Shown in pieces: positions 1 to 7,930 of a stretch of 16,417 bases of DNA. Positions within the stretch are counted from its first letter, which is position 1; each line of letters opens with the position of its first letter. The stretch is from Bacteroidales bacterium UBA2030. Its GTDB lineage: Bacteria; Bacteroidota; Bacteroidia; Bacteroidales; TTA-H9. The position numbers and the translations under genes are program-made. The notes under the pieces were generated by a model. The model saw nothing but the letters and a program-made list of their open reading frames with translations, was not told where the DNA came from and ran no database searches. The stretch is from the NCBI GenBank assembly GCA_002332755.1, contig DDBO01000056.1:1-16417 (forward strand). The letters are read 5' to 3'.

Positions 1-1040
1 ACTATCTTTTTAACGATCGAAAGACCCAGGCCGGTACCGGTAATTTCTTTCGTCTTTTCATTCTTAATTCTGACAAATTCCTGGAACAGGCGAGCTGCTT
101 CTTCCTGTGTCATACCTATGCCAGTATCTTTAACCTCAAGTACAACCTCATTTTCTGTCTGACTAAGGATACATTCTACACTGCCACCTGTTTTATTATA
201 CTTAACTGCATTTGAAATCAAATTATTGAAAATAATTTCCATTTCAGTAGCATCGGCATCGAGCCAAACCTGGTCAGGGCTGTTCAACTTCAGTGAAATA
301 TCTCGCTGAATGGCCATGGGTTTAGCCGTATCTAAGGCCGTCTGGGCAATTTCCCGAAGATTGAGGCGTTCAATTTTCTTTTCTTTTTGCCCGCTTTCTA
401 TCCGGGTCATATCAAGCAAGTCGAGTATAAGACTTCGCATACCTTTAATGCGCTGCAACGAACGGTCGATAACCTGCTGATAATCATCAATTTTATCGCC
501 TAACTGTTTTTCTTGCATCATACGAAGGTATCCTTCGATAGCATTTAATGGCGCTTTCAATTCGTGGCTCAATACAGAAAGAAACTGAAACCTGATTTGT
601 TTACCTGTTACCTGCAGTTCGCGGGTCATCCGACGAAGGAAAACCTGCTTGGTAATTGATTCGATGGCCGACTTGAGTTCTTGAGGCGTAAAAGGTTTGG
701 GAATAAAGTCATGCGCTCCGTCACTGGTGGCTCTAACTGCCAAGTCGAGCGATGCATATGAGGTTATCATTACCACCACCATATCGAGTTTCTGAGACTT
801 AATAAAACTCAATACTTCAACTCCCTGAATTCCAGGCAGTTTATTATCAAGTAAAACAATATCAGGTTTTTGATTATTGATAATTTCTATCCCTTCTTCA
901 CCGGTGGCTGCTTCGAGAATATCGAATTCGAAAGGTTCTTCCATGAAAGGGTAATCTACCCTGAAATTTTGCAGAATACGTTGGATCCCGGAACGAATGA
1001 AGGGTTCATCATCAACTACCAGAATTTTAAGTCGGGCCAT
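1..1040 (-). CDS. Receiver-histidine kinase hybrid (two-component protein), 3' end cut by window edge
   Basis: Reading the minus strand from the ATG at 1040 gives 346 open codons up to the window edge. An N-terminal receiver domain (about residues 3-130) has the acidic pair D10/D11, phosphoacceptor D65 (VLLDNKLPG), T93 and K115 (PKPF). A HisKA dimerisation domain follows, with the phosphorylatable histidine H159 in SHELKAP. Then comes an HATPase_c domain with N277 (N box), DTGIGM at 305-310 and GTGLGLS at 335-341. No membrane segment is seen, so it should be cytosolic. The receiver-first order means it is probably switched by phosphotransfer from another kinase, most simply the hydrogenase-linked kinase at 1472-3454, and passes the signal on from H159. 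It starts 8 bp after the stop of the stand-alone receiver gene and is the last visible gene of the hydCBA operon. Domains beyond the ATPase, if any, lie outside the window. Confidence 0.93.
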   Translation of the reverse strand, partial: MARLKILVVDDEPFIRSGIQRILQNFRVDYPFMEEPFEFDILEAATGEEGIEIINNQKPDIVLLDNKLPGIQGVEVLSFIKSQKLDMVVVMITSYASLDLAVRATSDGAHDFIPKPFTPQELKSAIESITKQVFLRRMTRELQVTGKQIRFQFLSVLSHELKAPLNAIEGYLRMMQEKQLGDKIDDYQQVIDRSLQRIKGMRSLILDLLDMTRIESGQKEKKIERLNLREIAQTALDTAKPMAIQRDISLKLNSPDQVWLDADATEMEIIFNNLISNAVKYNKTGGSVECILSQTENEVVLEVKDTGIGMTQEEAARLFQEFVRIKNEKTKEITGTGLGLSIVKKI

Positions 1041-1048
1041 GGTAATGC

Positions 1049-1456
1049 TTATTTATTTAATATTGTCGCAACTTCCCTCAAAAACTGATCGGGACGCAGT
1101 CCCTTCGGCAAAAATAAATCGGCTTTTATCCACCGCAAATCGCTCTCTGTGGCTGCCTCAAAAGAAATTCCAGTTTCAGCAGTTACTGCTGTGGCAATAA
1201 TTATGGGCACATCAGGATATAATTTTTTAATTTTATAGCTTAAAATGAAGCCGCTATCCTCATTTTCCATCATCAAATCGAGAATAGCCAGATCGGGTTT
1301 TACTTTTTCAAGAATTTTTTCAGCTTCACGCTGGCTATCAGCCGTTATTACCTGATATCCATTTTTTTCTAACAGAAGTTTCATTTGGAAGAGGTAGTCA
1401 GGGTCGTCGTCGGCCAATAATATGGTTTTTCCGGTTAAATTTATCATGGCTTGCAC
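1049..1456 (-). CDS. Single-domain response regulator (receiver only)
   Basis: The 135-residue protein is one CheY-like receiver domain with no output domain. The acidic pocket is D16-D18, the phosphoacceptor is D60 (AILDLMME), T89 is the switch residue and K118 (LPKG) the invariant lysine. It lies 15 bp downstream of the sensory hydrogenase-histidine kinase and 8 bp upstream of the receiver-kinase hybrid, so it is the obvious first phosphate acceptor of that kinase. Lacking DNA-binding or enzymatic output, it may act as a shuttle or phosphate sink in a relay, or regulate by protein contact; this is inference. M4 is a possible alternative start; M1 is kept because it gives the longer frame and normal operon spacing. 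Confidence 0.92.
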   Translation of the reverse strand: MQAMINLTGKTILLADDDPDYLFQMKLLLEKNGYQVITADSQREAEKILEKVKPDLAILDLMMENEDSGFILSYKIKKLYPDVPIIIATAVTAETGISFEAATESDLRWIKADLFLPKGLRPDQFLREVATILNK

Positions 1457-1471
1457 TTTAATGTCTCAATT

Positions 1472-3454
1472 TCAATTTCGGGGTAAGGTTAAGGTGAAGG
1501 TGGTTCCTGTGGGGCCTTGTTTAGGATCTGCATTCGACATCACGCTAATTTTTCCTTTGTGCATTTTTACGATGCCATAAATCAAAGGAAGGCCCAGACC
1601 GGTTCCTTTCCCTACTTCTTTGGTTGTAAAGAAAGGTGTAAAGATTTTGTCCATATTTTCCTTTGGAATACCAGAACCCGTATCCGAGAGTGAGATAATC
1701 ACTTCTTCAGGTGTATCCGACAAGGTTAATTTTATTTCACCTCCTTCAGCAGGCATAGCTTCCACTGCATTTTTCTCGAGATTGGTAAGTACCTGCATCA
1801 TCTGGTCCTGATCGAGAAAGCAGATGGGATTATCCATTTCGTTGACAAGGCTTGCTTTAATATTGGGAGGGATGACCACTGATTCAAGACTGCGCTGGGC
1901 AAACTCCGGAAGATGGGTCTCACTTAAGTTGACCTGATTCTTACGCGCAAAATTGAGAAGCCCTCCCACAATTTTCTTGCAGCGATTGGCTTGTTCTACA
2001 ATCAATTCAAGGTCTTTACGTATAGGATCGTTTTCACCGCATTCTTCAAGTAAAATATTAGCATACATGGTAATAACTCCCAGTGGATTGTTAAGTTCAT
2101 GGGCAATGCCGGCAGACAATTGTCCCATATGAGCCAGCTTTTCCGATTGTTTAAGAGCTGCTTTGGCCTGACTCAGTTTCTCGTTGCTGATATTAAGATC
2201 ATTAATGGATTTATGCAACTTTTCGATAGCATAAGGCAGGCACATTTCAGGCTCGGCATAGCCTAAAGCGATAGCTACGGCATGATCGGAGCAAGTATCG
2301 TAGCCACAGGCTCCACAATTGAGATGATCACGGGGTGAAATTTTGCCCATACTTTTCAGTACTTCCTCAATTTGCGCAGGAGTGGGAAGGGGTTGGCGTC
2401 GGTCTTCGGGTGTAAAGGTGGTACGGAAATCAACGTTGCTAAATTTTTCAACATTGGCTTCCCATTCTCTAAGGCTTTCAGGAGAAAGTTTCTGCTTTAC
2501 ATACCTGGCTACCCTGGTTCGGCGGGCATATCGCTCACCATTTTTCGACATCCCCGGTCCCATAATACATCCTTTGCAGCATAATAGTTCCAGATGATGT
2601 GTATTAATGAGACCCGAATCGAATTCCTTGACTGCCTCCTTGAAACTTTCTTTCCCTTCGGCAACTACAATATTCACTTCTGTTACATCTTCGCGAATAT
2701 TCGTCGTCTGCAATAAACCCCGGCTGACAGGGAAAATACCCCCTTTTCCTGCCCGGGGTGGATCGAACTCTGAAGGAGTTACCATGTCTGCACGAATATT
2801 CCTCTCAATAAACAAATCGCGAAGCTCCTGAAAAGTTATAGCCTCATCTACTTCTATGGATTCCGCCTTTTTAGCAACACAGGGTCCAATAAAGATCACC
2901 TTTAGCTCAGGGCTGTATGCAGTTCTAACAATACGGGTCATGGCTACCATAGGTGAAACGATTGGAGCCAACCTTGAAACCAGGTGAGGATAATAATGAC
3001 GGATATAAAATGTGGTAGCCGGGCAATCGCTCGAAATGTAACCTATGTCAGGATGTTCCTCAAAAAGCCGGTTGTATTCACGGGCCACCATGTCGGCGCC
3101 AAACCCGACCTCAAAAACATAGCTAAAGCCTAATGCTCGTATCATTCCAACCAAAATGCGGTAATCATCTATTTCTTCAAATTCAGCTGGGAAACTCGGT
3201 GCTACCAATGCGGCTATCTTTTCGTGAGATTCGAGCAATTCATATACTTCAAATTTCGATTGAAGATAAATTTTTGCGCCCTGGCTACAAACTTTCACAC
3301 AATTGCCACAACCAATGCAGCGCTCACTCACCACTTCGGCCTGTCCGTTGATAATCCGAATGGCTTTTACAGGGCATTCGCGCACGCAAGTATAACAAAC
3401 TCTGCAGCGATCCTTAATGGTGAATACCAGCTGGTTTTTATATGATTTGGTCAT
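1472..3454 (-). CDS. Sensory [FeFe]-hydrogenase-like protein fused to a histidine kinase (HydDB group C1-like)
   Basis: This 660-residue soluble protein combines an iron-sulfur sensor with a kinase. Two ferredoxin-type [4Fe-4S] motifs come first (C17/C20/C23/C27 and C46/C49/C52/C56). The H-cluster domain follows: SSDCP at 141-145, GPCVAKK at 190-196 and CCKGC at 292-296. A further [4Fe-4S] 'Fes' motif (C380, C383, C388, C405) leads into a short helical linker (about 410-440). The kinase has H452 in AHELNNP, N562, DTGSGI at 591-596 and GKGTGLGL at 615-622. Ligands equivalent to C. pasteurianum CpI C300, C355, C499 and C503 are present. The proton-relay C299 is D143 and the methionine of MPC is glycine, as expected for a sensor rather than a good catalyst. 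No membrane segment is seen. It starts 12 bp after hydA and is followed by its likely receiver. Assignment to the histidine kinase-linked group C1 follows from the fusion and was not computed. Confidence 0.93.
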   Translation of the reverse strand: MTKSYKNQLVFTIKDRCRVCYTCVRECPVKAIRIINGQAEVVSERCIGCGNCVKVCSQGAKIYLQSKFEVYELLESHEKIAALVAPSFPAEFEEIDDYRILVGMIRALGFSYVFEVGFGADMVAREYNRLFEEHPDIGYISSDCPATTFYIRHYYPHLVSRLAPIVSPMVAMTRIVRTAYSPELKVIFIGPCVAKKAESIEVDEAITFQELRDLFIERNIRADMVTPSEFDPPRAGKGGIFPVSRGLLQTTNIREDVTEVNIVVAEGKESFKEAVKEFDSGLINTHHLELLCCKGCIMGPGMSKNGERYARRTRVARYVKQKLSPESLREWEANVEKFSNVDFRTTFTPEDRRQPLPTPAQIEEVLKSMGKISPRDHLNCGACGYDTCSDHAVAIALGYAEPEMCLPYAIEKLHKSINDLNISNEKLSQAKAALKQSEKLAHMGQLSAGIAHELNNPLGVITMYANILLEECGENDPIRKDLELIVEQANRCKKIVGGLLNFARKNQVNLSETHLPEFAQRSLESVVIPPNIKASLVNEMDNPICFLDQDQMMQVLTNLEKNAVEAMPAEGGEIKLTLSDTPEEVIISLSDTGSGIPKENMDKIFTPFFTTKEVGKGTGLGLPLIYGIVKMHKGKISVMSNADPKQGPTGTTFTLTLPRN

Positions 3455-3466
3455 GACTGTGCAAAA

Positions 3467-5167
3467 TTATGCCTGATTTTTGGCTTTGTGAAAAAATTCA
3501 CAAGCAGTTGGGCTACCGGGGTATTCGAATTGTTTCTGATAAAATTCATTTACTAATGGACTTTTGTGGGCCACTCGTATGTTTTCCCTTTCATCCGTTT
3601 CATAAAGACTTTTAACACGCAATTTGAGGTCCTTTTCATCTGCCCCTATGGGTTGCCCTCCTCCATTGATGCACCCACCGGGGCAAGCCATGACTTCAAC
3701 AAAATGAATGTCGCGGCGTCCACCAAGAATTTCATCCATTAATTTTCGGGCTTCCTTTATCGTACTCACGGCAACAAAGCCTATTTGGGTTTTACCTGCT
3801 TTAATCTTCACTTCGCGTCGCAGGTTGCCATTTCTCAATTCACTTATGCGTATGGGTTCAAGCTCCTGGCCCGTCAGCATGAAAAATAAGGTCCGGGCAA
3901 TAGCCTCCGCCGCTCCTCCAGAAACACCATACAATCGGGCTGCAGTGCTTCGAACATGATAAGGTGCATTGGGCAATACAGGATCAATATTTTCAAGATC
4001 AACACCATGCAATTTGATTAAGTTGATCAGTTCACGGGTAGTTAAAACAGCATCCGTCAGCATTCCGGTGCCTTTATACATCTCGGGCCTCTGCATCTCA
4101 TGTTTCTTTGCTGTGCAGGGCATTATGCCGACCACTAAATTATTTGCGGCCTCTGTACCCGAATTTTTCTTAAGCATACTACCCATAATTTGCATGGGTG
4201 AAAGTACCGGACTGAGATGCTTCAGCATGTGCGGATAAAAAGTCTCAAAATAATGAACCCATGCCGGACAACAAGAAGAAAACAGGGGAAAATTCTCTCC
4301 GGCCTCAAGCCTTTTTTTAAGCAAGGCCGCATTTTCCATAATATGGATATCGATGGCAGCAGAGGTATCGTAAACTTTGAAAAATCCTATTTTTAGCAAA
4401 GCAGCGGCAATAAGTCCGGCAAGATCTTTTCCTGAACGAAGGCCAAAGGCAGAGGCAACAGAGGCAGCAACAGTTGGGCTAAGATGTGCCAACACCCTGG
4501 CCTCAGGTTTATGAAGCAACTCTTGCACTTTGGGAATATGCTGTCGCTCATAAAGGGCTCCCGTGGGGCATACCAGCACACACTGACCGCAATTATGACA
4601 GTTTTTGATACTCAGGCAATGATTATAAGAGGTGCCTATCATCATTGTATTTCCCCGCCCATAAAAATCGATAGCTCCAACCTCTTGTTCTGTTTCGCAT
4701 AATCTTACACAGCGGCCACAAAGAATACATTTCGAGGGGTCACGAAGAATGGCCGGAGAGGCATAATCTTTCTTGTATTCGTGCTTTTGTCCGTTAAGCC
4801 TTCTTTCCCGTATATTGAGGTCGAAAGCAAGGTTTTGAAGTTCGCAACTACCATTTCTTTCGCAGTAAAGACATTCATCTGGATGATTCGAAAGCAATAG
4901 TTCCACATTGGCTTTACGCGCTCTGATTACCTTGGGCGAATGGGTCTTTATTTTCATCCATTCTTCTACGGGATGCGAGCAAGAAGGAATCAGCTCATTA
5001 CGGCCTTCCACTTCAACCACACAAATTCGACAAGCACCCGTCGGAGAGTATCCATCCATATGACACAAGGTGGGCACCTTTATACCATTGCGAAGCAGAC
5101 ATTCAAGTATCGTTTCTCCTCTTCGCGCCGTAATCTGCTGTCCGTTGACTTCTATTGTAAACAACAT
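3467..5167 (-). CDS. hydA: [FeFe] hydrogenase catalytic subunit HydA (group A, NAD-linked HydABC type)
   Basis: This subunit catalyses reversible H2 formation or oxidation at the H-cluster. The 566 residues show, in order, a plant-type [2Fe-2S] domain (C35, C46, C49, C63), a His-Cys [4Fe-4S] site (H95, C99, C102, C108), two ferredoxin [4Fe-4S] clusters (C147/C150/C153/C157 and C190/C193/C196/C200), and the H-domain with SSCCPAW (297-303), MPCTAKK (349-355) and EVMACPGGC (491-499). All four H-cluster cysteines (C300, C351, C495, C499) and the proton-relay C299 are present. The C-terminal small-subunit-like tail is also present. Length is close to CpI. Unusually, the glutamates matching CpI E279 and E282 are N279 and L282, and the usual SGAG.IFG stretch reads STAARLYG. 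It sits 17 bp after hydB, in the order hydC-hydB-hydA. No export signal is seen, so it should be cytosolic. Confidence 0.96.
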   Translation of the reverse strand: MLFTIEVNGQQITARRGETILECLLRNGIKVPTLCHMDGYSPTGACRICVVEVEGRNELIPSCSHPVEEWMKIKTHSPKVIRARKANVELLLSNHPDECLYCERNGSCELQNLAFDLNIRERRLNGQKHEYKKDYASPAILRDPSKCILCGRCVRLCETEQEVGAIDFYGRGNTMMIGTSYNHCLSIKNCHNCGQCVLVCPTGALYERQHIPKVQELLHKPEARVLAHLSPTVAASVASAFGLRSGKDLAGLIAAALLKIGFFKVYDTSAAIDIHIMENAALLKKRLEAGENFPLFSSCCPAWVHYFETFYPHMLKHLSPVLSPMQIMGSMLKKNSGTEAANNLVVGIMPCTAKKHEMQRPEMYKGTGMLTDAVLTTRELINLIKLHGVDLENIDPVLPNAPYHVRSTAARLYGVSGGAAEAIARTLFFMLTGQELEPIRISELRNGNLRREVKIKAGKTQIGFVAVSTIKEARKLMDEILGGRRDIHFVEVMACPGGCINGGGQPIGADEKDLKLRVKSLYETDERENIRVAHKSPLVNEFYQKQFEYPGSPTACEFFHKAKNQA

Positions 5168-5184
5168 AGCCTTGCCTTTTCTGC

Positions 5185-7131
5185 TTAGTGAATAGTAATG
5201 GCGTTAAACTTACATGAATCGTAGCAGATACCACAGCCTATACATTTTTCCTGAATAATAAAATGTGGACTGCGTTGTGTACCAATAATAGCACTGACAG
5301 GGCATTTTCTGAAACATACCGTGCAACCTGTACATTTTTCAATTTCTATGAAAAAAGTGCGTAATCCTTTACAAACATTGGCCCTGCATTTTCGTTCGAA
5401 GATATGCTCCTCAAACTCTTCTCTGAAATATTTCAAAGTACTGATCACCGGATTGGGAGCCGTTTGCCCCAACCCACACAGTGAAGTTTCGGCAACCACC
5501 TCTGCCAGTTCTTCGAGCATCATCACCCCTTTAAAACGTTCGAGGGTTTCGTGTCGGTTGTCATCCGAAGGTTTTTTGGTTATTGAGTCAAGAATTTCGA
5601 ACATCCTCCGGGTTCCTTCACGGCAGGGTATACATTTGCCACAACTTTCTTTCTGCAAAAAGTTCATAAAATACCTGGCGGTGTCAACCATACAGGTATG
5701 TTCATCCATCACCACCAGTCCCCCACTGCCCATCATGGCGCCCTCTTTTGTTAAGCTTTCGTAGTCGATGGGTAAATCTAGGCAAGGTGAGCCCAGACAG
5801 GCTCCCGAGGGCCCTCCAATTTGCAAAGCTTTAAAATCCTTAAAGTCTTTTATTCCCCCGGCAATATCATAGATGAGCGTACGGAAGGTAGTACCCATTT
5901 CAACTTCCACTAACCCTGTAAGCTGAGTCTTACCCGTAACGGCAAAAACTTTTGTGCCCTTGCTGGTTTCGGTACCAATATTATTGAACCAGGCCGGACC
6001 ATGGTTGATAATAAGAGGGACATTGGCTAGGGTTTCTACATTATTAACCACAGTAGGGTGGCCAAACAAACCCCTGACCGCAGGGTAAGGCGGCTTTGGG
6101 ATTGGAGTTCCTCTTTTCCCCTCGATGTTGTTGATTAATGCCGTTTCTTCGCCACAAACAAATGCGCCTGAGCCGACCTTTAAACTAATATAAAGGTTAA
6201 CCCCACTGTCGTAAACATTAGGGCCAGTAAGCCCATATTCTTTCGCCTGCTGTAAAGCAACCTTCAAACTTTCGAGTGCACGTTTATACTCAGCCCTGAT
6301 ATAAATAAATGCCTGGCTAGCCCCTATGGCATAAGCAGCAATAGCAATCCCCTCGATGAGCCGGTGCGGGTCACCCTCTATCAAAGCCCTATCCATAAAT
6401 GCGCCGGGATCACTTTCATCGGCATTGCAAATCAGATACTTTTGATCCGATTGGGTATTGCGCGCAATCTTCCATTTTTTGCCAGTAGAAAATCCTCCTC
6501 CACCTCTGCCCCTTAAACCACTGAGTTCAATAATATCGCAAATCTCTTCACCTGTATAGTTCATCAACGCCTTAACATACGAACGGTAACCGCCCCGGGC
6601 TATATACTCCTCAATATTGGAAGGATTTATTACCCCGCAATTTTCAAGCACCAGTCTTTTTTGATTCTTGAAAAAAGGCAATTCGTGAATAAAAGGTACT
6701 CCTTCCCATGGGACGAGAGCAGGAGCGGCAAATTGTCCCAACACATCCTCCGGTTCATAGTTATTATTAAAAGCCCCATCGAGCACAGTATAAACCTTTT
6801 CAGCAGTAATATTTTTGAAGGAGATTCTGGTTTTTCCAGGCAGCTGTACATCAAGAATTGGCTCTGCCGAGCAGAGGCCTATGCATCCTACCTCAACTAT
6901 CTCAGCTTTAAGGCGATGATCGTCGAGGTAATTCCTTACTATTTGAAGTGTATCGGCAGCTCCGGCTACCATGCCGCATGTTCCTGCACCTATATAAATT
7001 ACAGGTACCTCTGTCTTCTCCCTTCGCAACAGGGCCACCTTCTCAGCTATAGGCTTAGGCATTAGCGGTGTATTTTGAAGTAATATCGCCGATACTAATG
7101 GATTGCGACTTTTTTTCCCTTCATGGCTCAT
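5185..7131 (-). CDS. hydB: HydB, NuoF-like NAD(H)/FMN subunit of the [FeFe] hydrogenase complex
   Basis: HydB is the diaphorase subunit that moves electrons between NAD(H), ferredoxin and HydA; in characterised HydABC complexes it supports electron bifurcation. The 648 residues show a thioredoxin-like N-terminal domain (about 40-120), the NuoF FMN/NADH-binding core with the glycine-rich GRGGGGFSTGKKW (208-220) and GEETALI (327-333), an SLBB-like segment around 400-425, and a [4Fe-4S] site (C497, C500, C503, plus C552). Two C-terminal ferredoxin clusters follow (C600/C603/C606/C610 and C630/C633/C636/C640). The N-terminal domain keeps C52, C83 and C87, but isoleucine 47 stands where the first [2Fe-2S] cysteine would be expected. 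The ATG overlaps the hydC stop codon by 4 bp (7128-7131), which suggests translational coupling. Confidence 0.95.
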   Translation of the reverse strand: MSHEGKKSRNPLVSAILLQNTPLMPKPIAEKVALLRREKTEVPVIYIGAGTCGMVAGAADTLQIVRNYLDDHRLKAEIVEVGCIGLCSAEPILDVQLPGKTRISFKNITAEKVYTVLDGAFNNNYEPEDVLGQFAAPALVPWEGVPFIHELPFFKNQKRLVLENCGVINPSNIEEYIARGGYRSYVKALMNYTGEEICDIIELSGLRGRGGGGFSTGKKWKIARNTQSDQKYLICNADESDPGAFMDRALIEGDPHRLIEGIAIAAYAIGASQAFIYIRAEYKRALESLKVALQQAKEYGLTGPNVYDSGVNLYISLKVGSGAFVCGEETALINNIEGKRGTPIPKPPYPAVRGLFGHPTVVNNVETLANVPLIINHGPAWFNNIGTETSKGTKVFAVTGKTQLTGLVEVEMGTTFRTLIYDIAGGIKDFKDFKALQIGGPSGACLGSPCLDLPIDYESLTKEGAMMGSGGLVVMDEHTCMVDTARYFMNFLQKESCGKCIPCREGTRRMFEILDSITKKPSDDNRHETLERFKGVMMLEELAEVVAETSLCGLGQTAPNPVISTLKYFREEFEEHIFERKCRANVCKGLRTFFIEIEKCTGCTVCFRKCPVSAIIGTQRSPHFIIQEKCIGCGICYDSCKFNAITIH

Positions 7132-7598
7132 ATTTCCTCCCCCTCTTCCCTAAGAGCTACAATGATATTCCGTATTTTCTCCGGATTGATATGGTCGTAA
7201 TGTTTCCCATTAATTTCAACAACTGGTCCTAAACTGCAAGCACCCATGCATTGTACAACTTCCAGACTAAACCAACCATCCTTTGTCTTCTGACCTGCTT
7301 TTATACCCAATTGTTTGTTGATTTCTTGAACAACTGCCTCCGAACCATTGACATGACAAGCCGTTCCTGAGCAAACCCTGATATGCTTGCGCCCCCGTGG
7401 AACAAAACTAAACTGATCGTAAAAAGATGCTATTGAGTAAATCCGATTCTCGGCAATCCCCATATACTTGCTTACTTCAGAAATAATTTCCGGACTCAGG
7501 TAGCCTTCAATAGCCTGAATTTCTTGCAAAACCGGCATGAGGGTATCAGCTCCTCCACGGCTGCTCTTTTCCAAAATTCTGCGGATTTCTTCCTTCAT
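7128..7598 (-). CDS. hydC: HydC, NuoE-like [2Fe-2S] subunit of the [FeFe] hydrogenase complex
   Basis: This is the small thioredoxin-fold subunit of HydABC. Its 156 residues match the NuoE family in length and layout: an N-terminal helical bundle, then the [2Fe-2S] site with C76 and C81 (CSGTAC) and C117 and C121 (CMGAC). It probably relays electrons within the HydBC module in the cytosol. It is the first gene of the leftward operon and overlaps hydB by 4 bp. Its start lies 61 bp from the nearest Rex-like palindrome (7660-7677), so transcription of the whole operon is likely repressed when NADH is low; this is inferred from the operator match only. Confidence 0.95.
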   Translation of the reverse strand: MKEEIRRILEKSSRGGADTLMPVLQEIQAIEGYLSPEIISEVSKYMGIAENRIYSIASFYDQFSFVPRGRKHIRVCSGTACHVNGSEAVVQEINKQLGIKAGQKTKDGWFSLEVVQCMGACSLGPVVEINGKHYDHINPEKIRNIIVALREEGEEI

Positions 7599-7659
7599 CT
7601 TAATGATTATTTCGCGCGGAATGTTTTCAGGCCTCTAAATTAATGTAATTTTCGATTTA

Positions 7660-7677
7660 TTGTTATATTATTAACAA
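7660..7677. promoter_or_regulatory. Rex-like operator 1 (proximal to hydC)
   Basis: TTGTTATATTATTAACAA has the 7-4-7 layout of the Rex operator (TTGTTAAnnnnTTAACAA) with one mismatch, at the seventh base of the left half. Rex is a repressor that leaves DNA when the NADH/NAD+ ratio rises, and NAD-linked hydrogenases are known Rex targets in several phyla. The site lies 61 bp before the hydC start and overlaps a weak minus-strand -7 candidate, a position suited to repression. Confidence 0.68.
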
Positions 7678-7805
7678 TGTTAGTAACCTAACACAAAAAT
7701 TTTTATACAATTTAAATAGCCGAATCAATTAACATGCAGCAATTATACTACTTAATCAGAATTCCCGCACTGAGCCTTTGCACTTTAATTCAGGCGCTTA
7801 TTTAG

Positions 7806-7823
7806 TTGTTATAAAAATAACAA
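7806..7823. promoter_or_regulatory. Rex-like operator 2 (plus-operon side)
   Basis: TTGTTATAAAAATAACAA is an exact inverted repeat of two 7-bp halves around a 4-bp centre, the same geometry and the same left half (TTGTTAT) as the first site. It lies 52 bp before the -33 element of the plus-strand promoter. Its centre is 146 bp from that of operator 1, close to 14 helical turns, so the two sites face the same side of the DNA. Confidence 0.65.
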
Positions 7824-7875
7824 AAGCAACTACTTGAAAAACAAGAACGAAAATAAGCTGCCATCTTGCATGTGC

Positions 7876-7905
7876 TTGTCTCACTGACTTAAATACATAT
7901 CTTTG
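7876..7905 (+). promoter_or_regulatory. Bacteroidetes-type promoter for the plus-strand sensory operon
   Basis: A -33 TTG (7876-7878), a 19-bp spacer and a -7 box TATCTTTG (7898-7905) match the Bacteroidetes primary sigma factor pattern TTTG-N19-21-TAnnTTTG. Transcription would start near 7911, giving a leader of about 20 nt before the ATG at 7931. A purine-rich AGGAAAAGGG (7918-7927) precedes the start. Confidence 0.75.
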
Positions 7906-7930
7906 ATTTCTGAAATTAGGAAAAGGGCCT

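Larger units (their letters stand above)
7599..7930. other. Divergent intergenic control region between the two hydrogenase operons
   Basis: This 332-bp AT-rich stretch separates hydC (minus) from the small [2Fe-2S] protein gene (plus). No credible gene was found in it. It holds two Rex-like 18-bp palindromes (7660-7677 and 7806-7823), a smaller inverted repeat GTTAG-TAAC-CTAAC at 7679-7692, and a clear plus-strand promoter (7876-7905). For the hydC side no exact TAnnTTTG box was found. TAACATTG (7682-7675 on the minus strand) is one mismatch away and overlaps the first palindrome, but lacks a well-spaced -33 element. Confidence 0.8.

Noticed and set aside
1472..3454. The idea that this is a second catalytic hydrogenase
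   Set aside because: The proton-relay cysteine is replaced, the MPC methionine is glycine and a kinase module is fused, all pointing to a sensor.
5321..5764. 147-codon open frame on the plus strand
   Set aside because: It lies entirely opposite hydB, which is a full-length, clearly conserved gene; its product has no recognisable motif and it has no promoter or operon context.
6661..7065. 134-codon open frame on the plus strand
   Set aside because: It overlaps the hydB N-terminal region on the other strand and resembles no family; treated as a chance reading frame.
7679..7692. Inverted repeat GTTAG-TAAC-CTAAC as a separate operator
   Set aside because: The arms are only 5 bp in AT-rich DNA and match no operator I know; it may simply extend the Rex-like region, so it is mentioned only within the intergenic entry.
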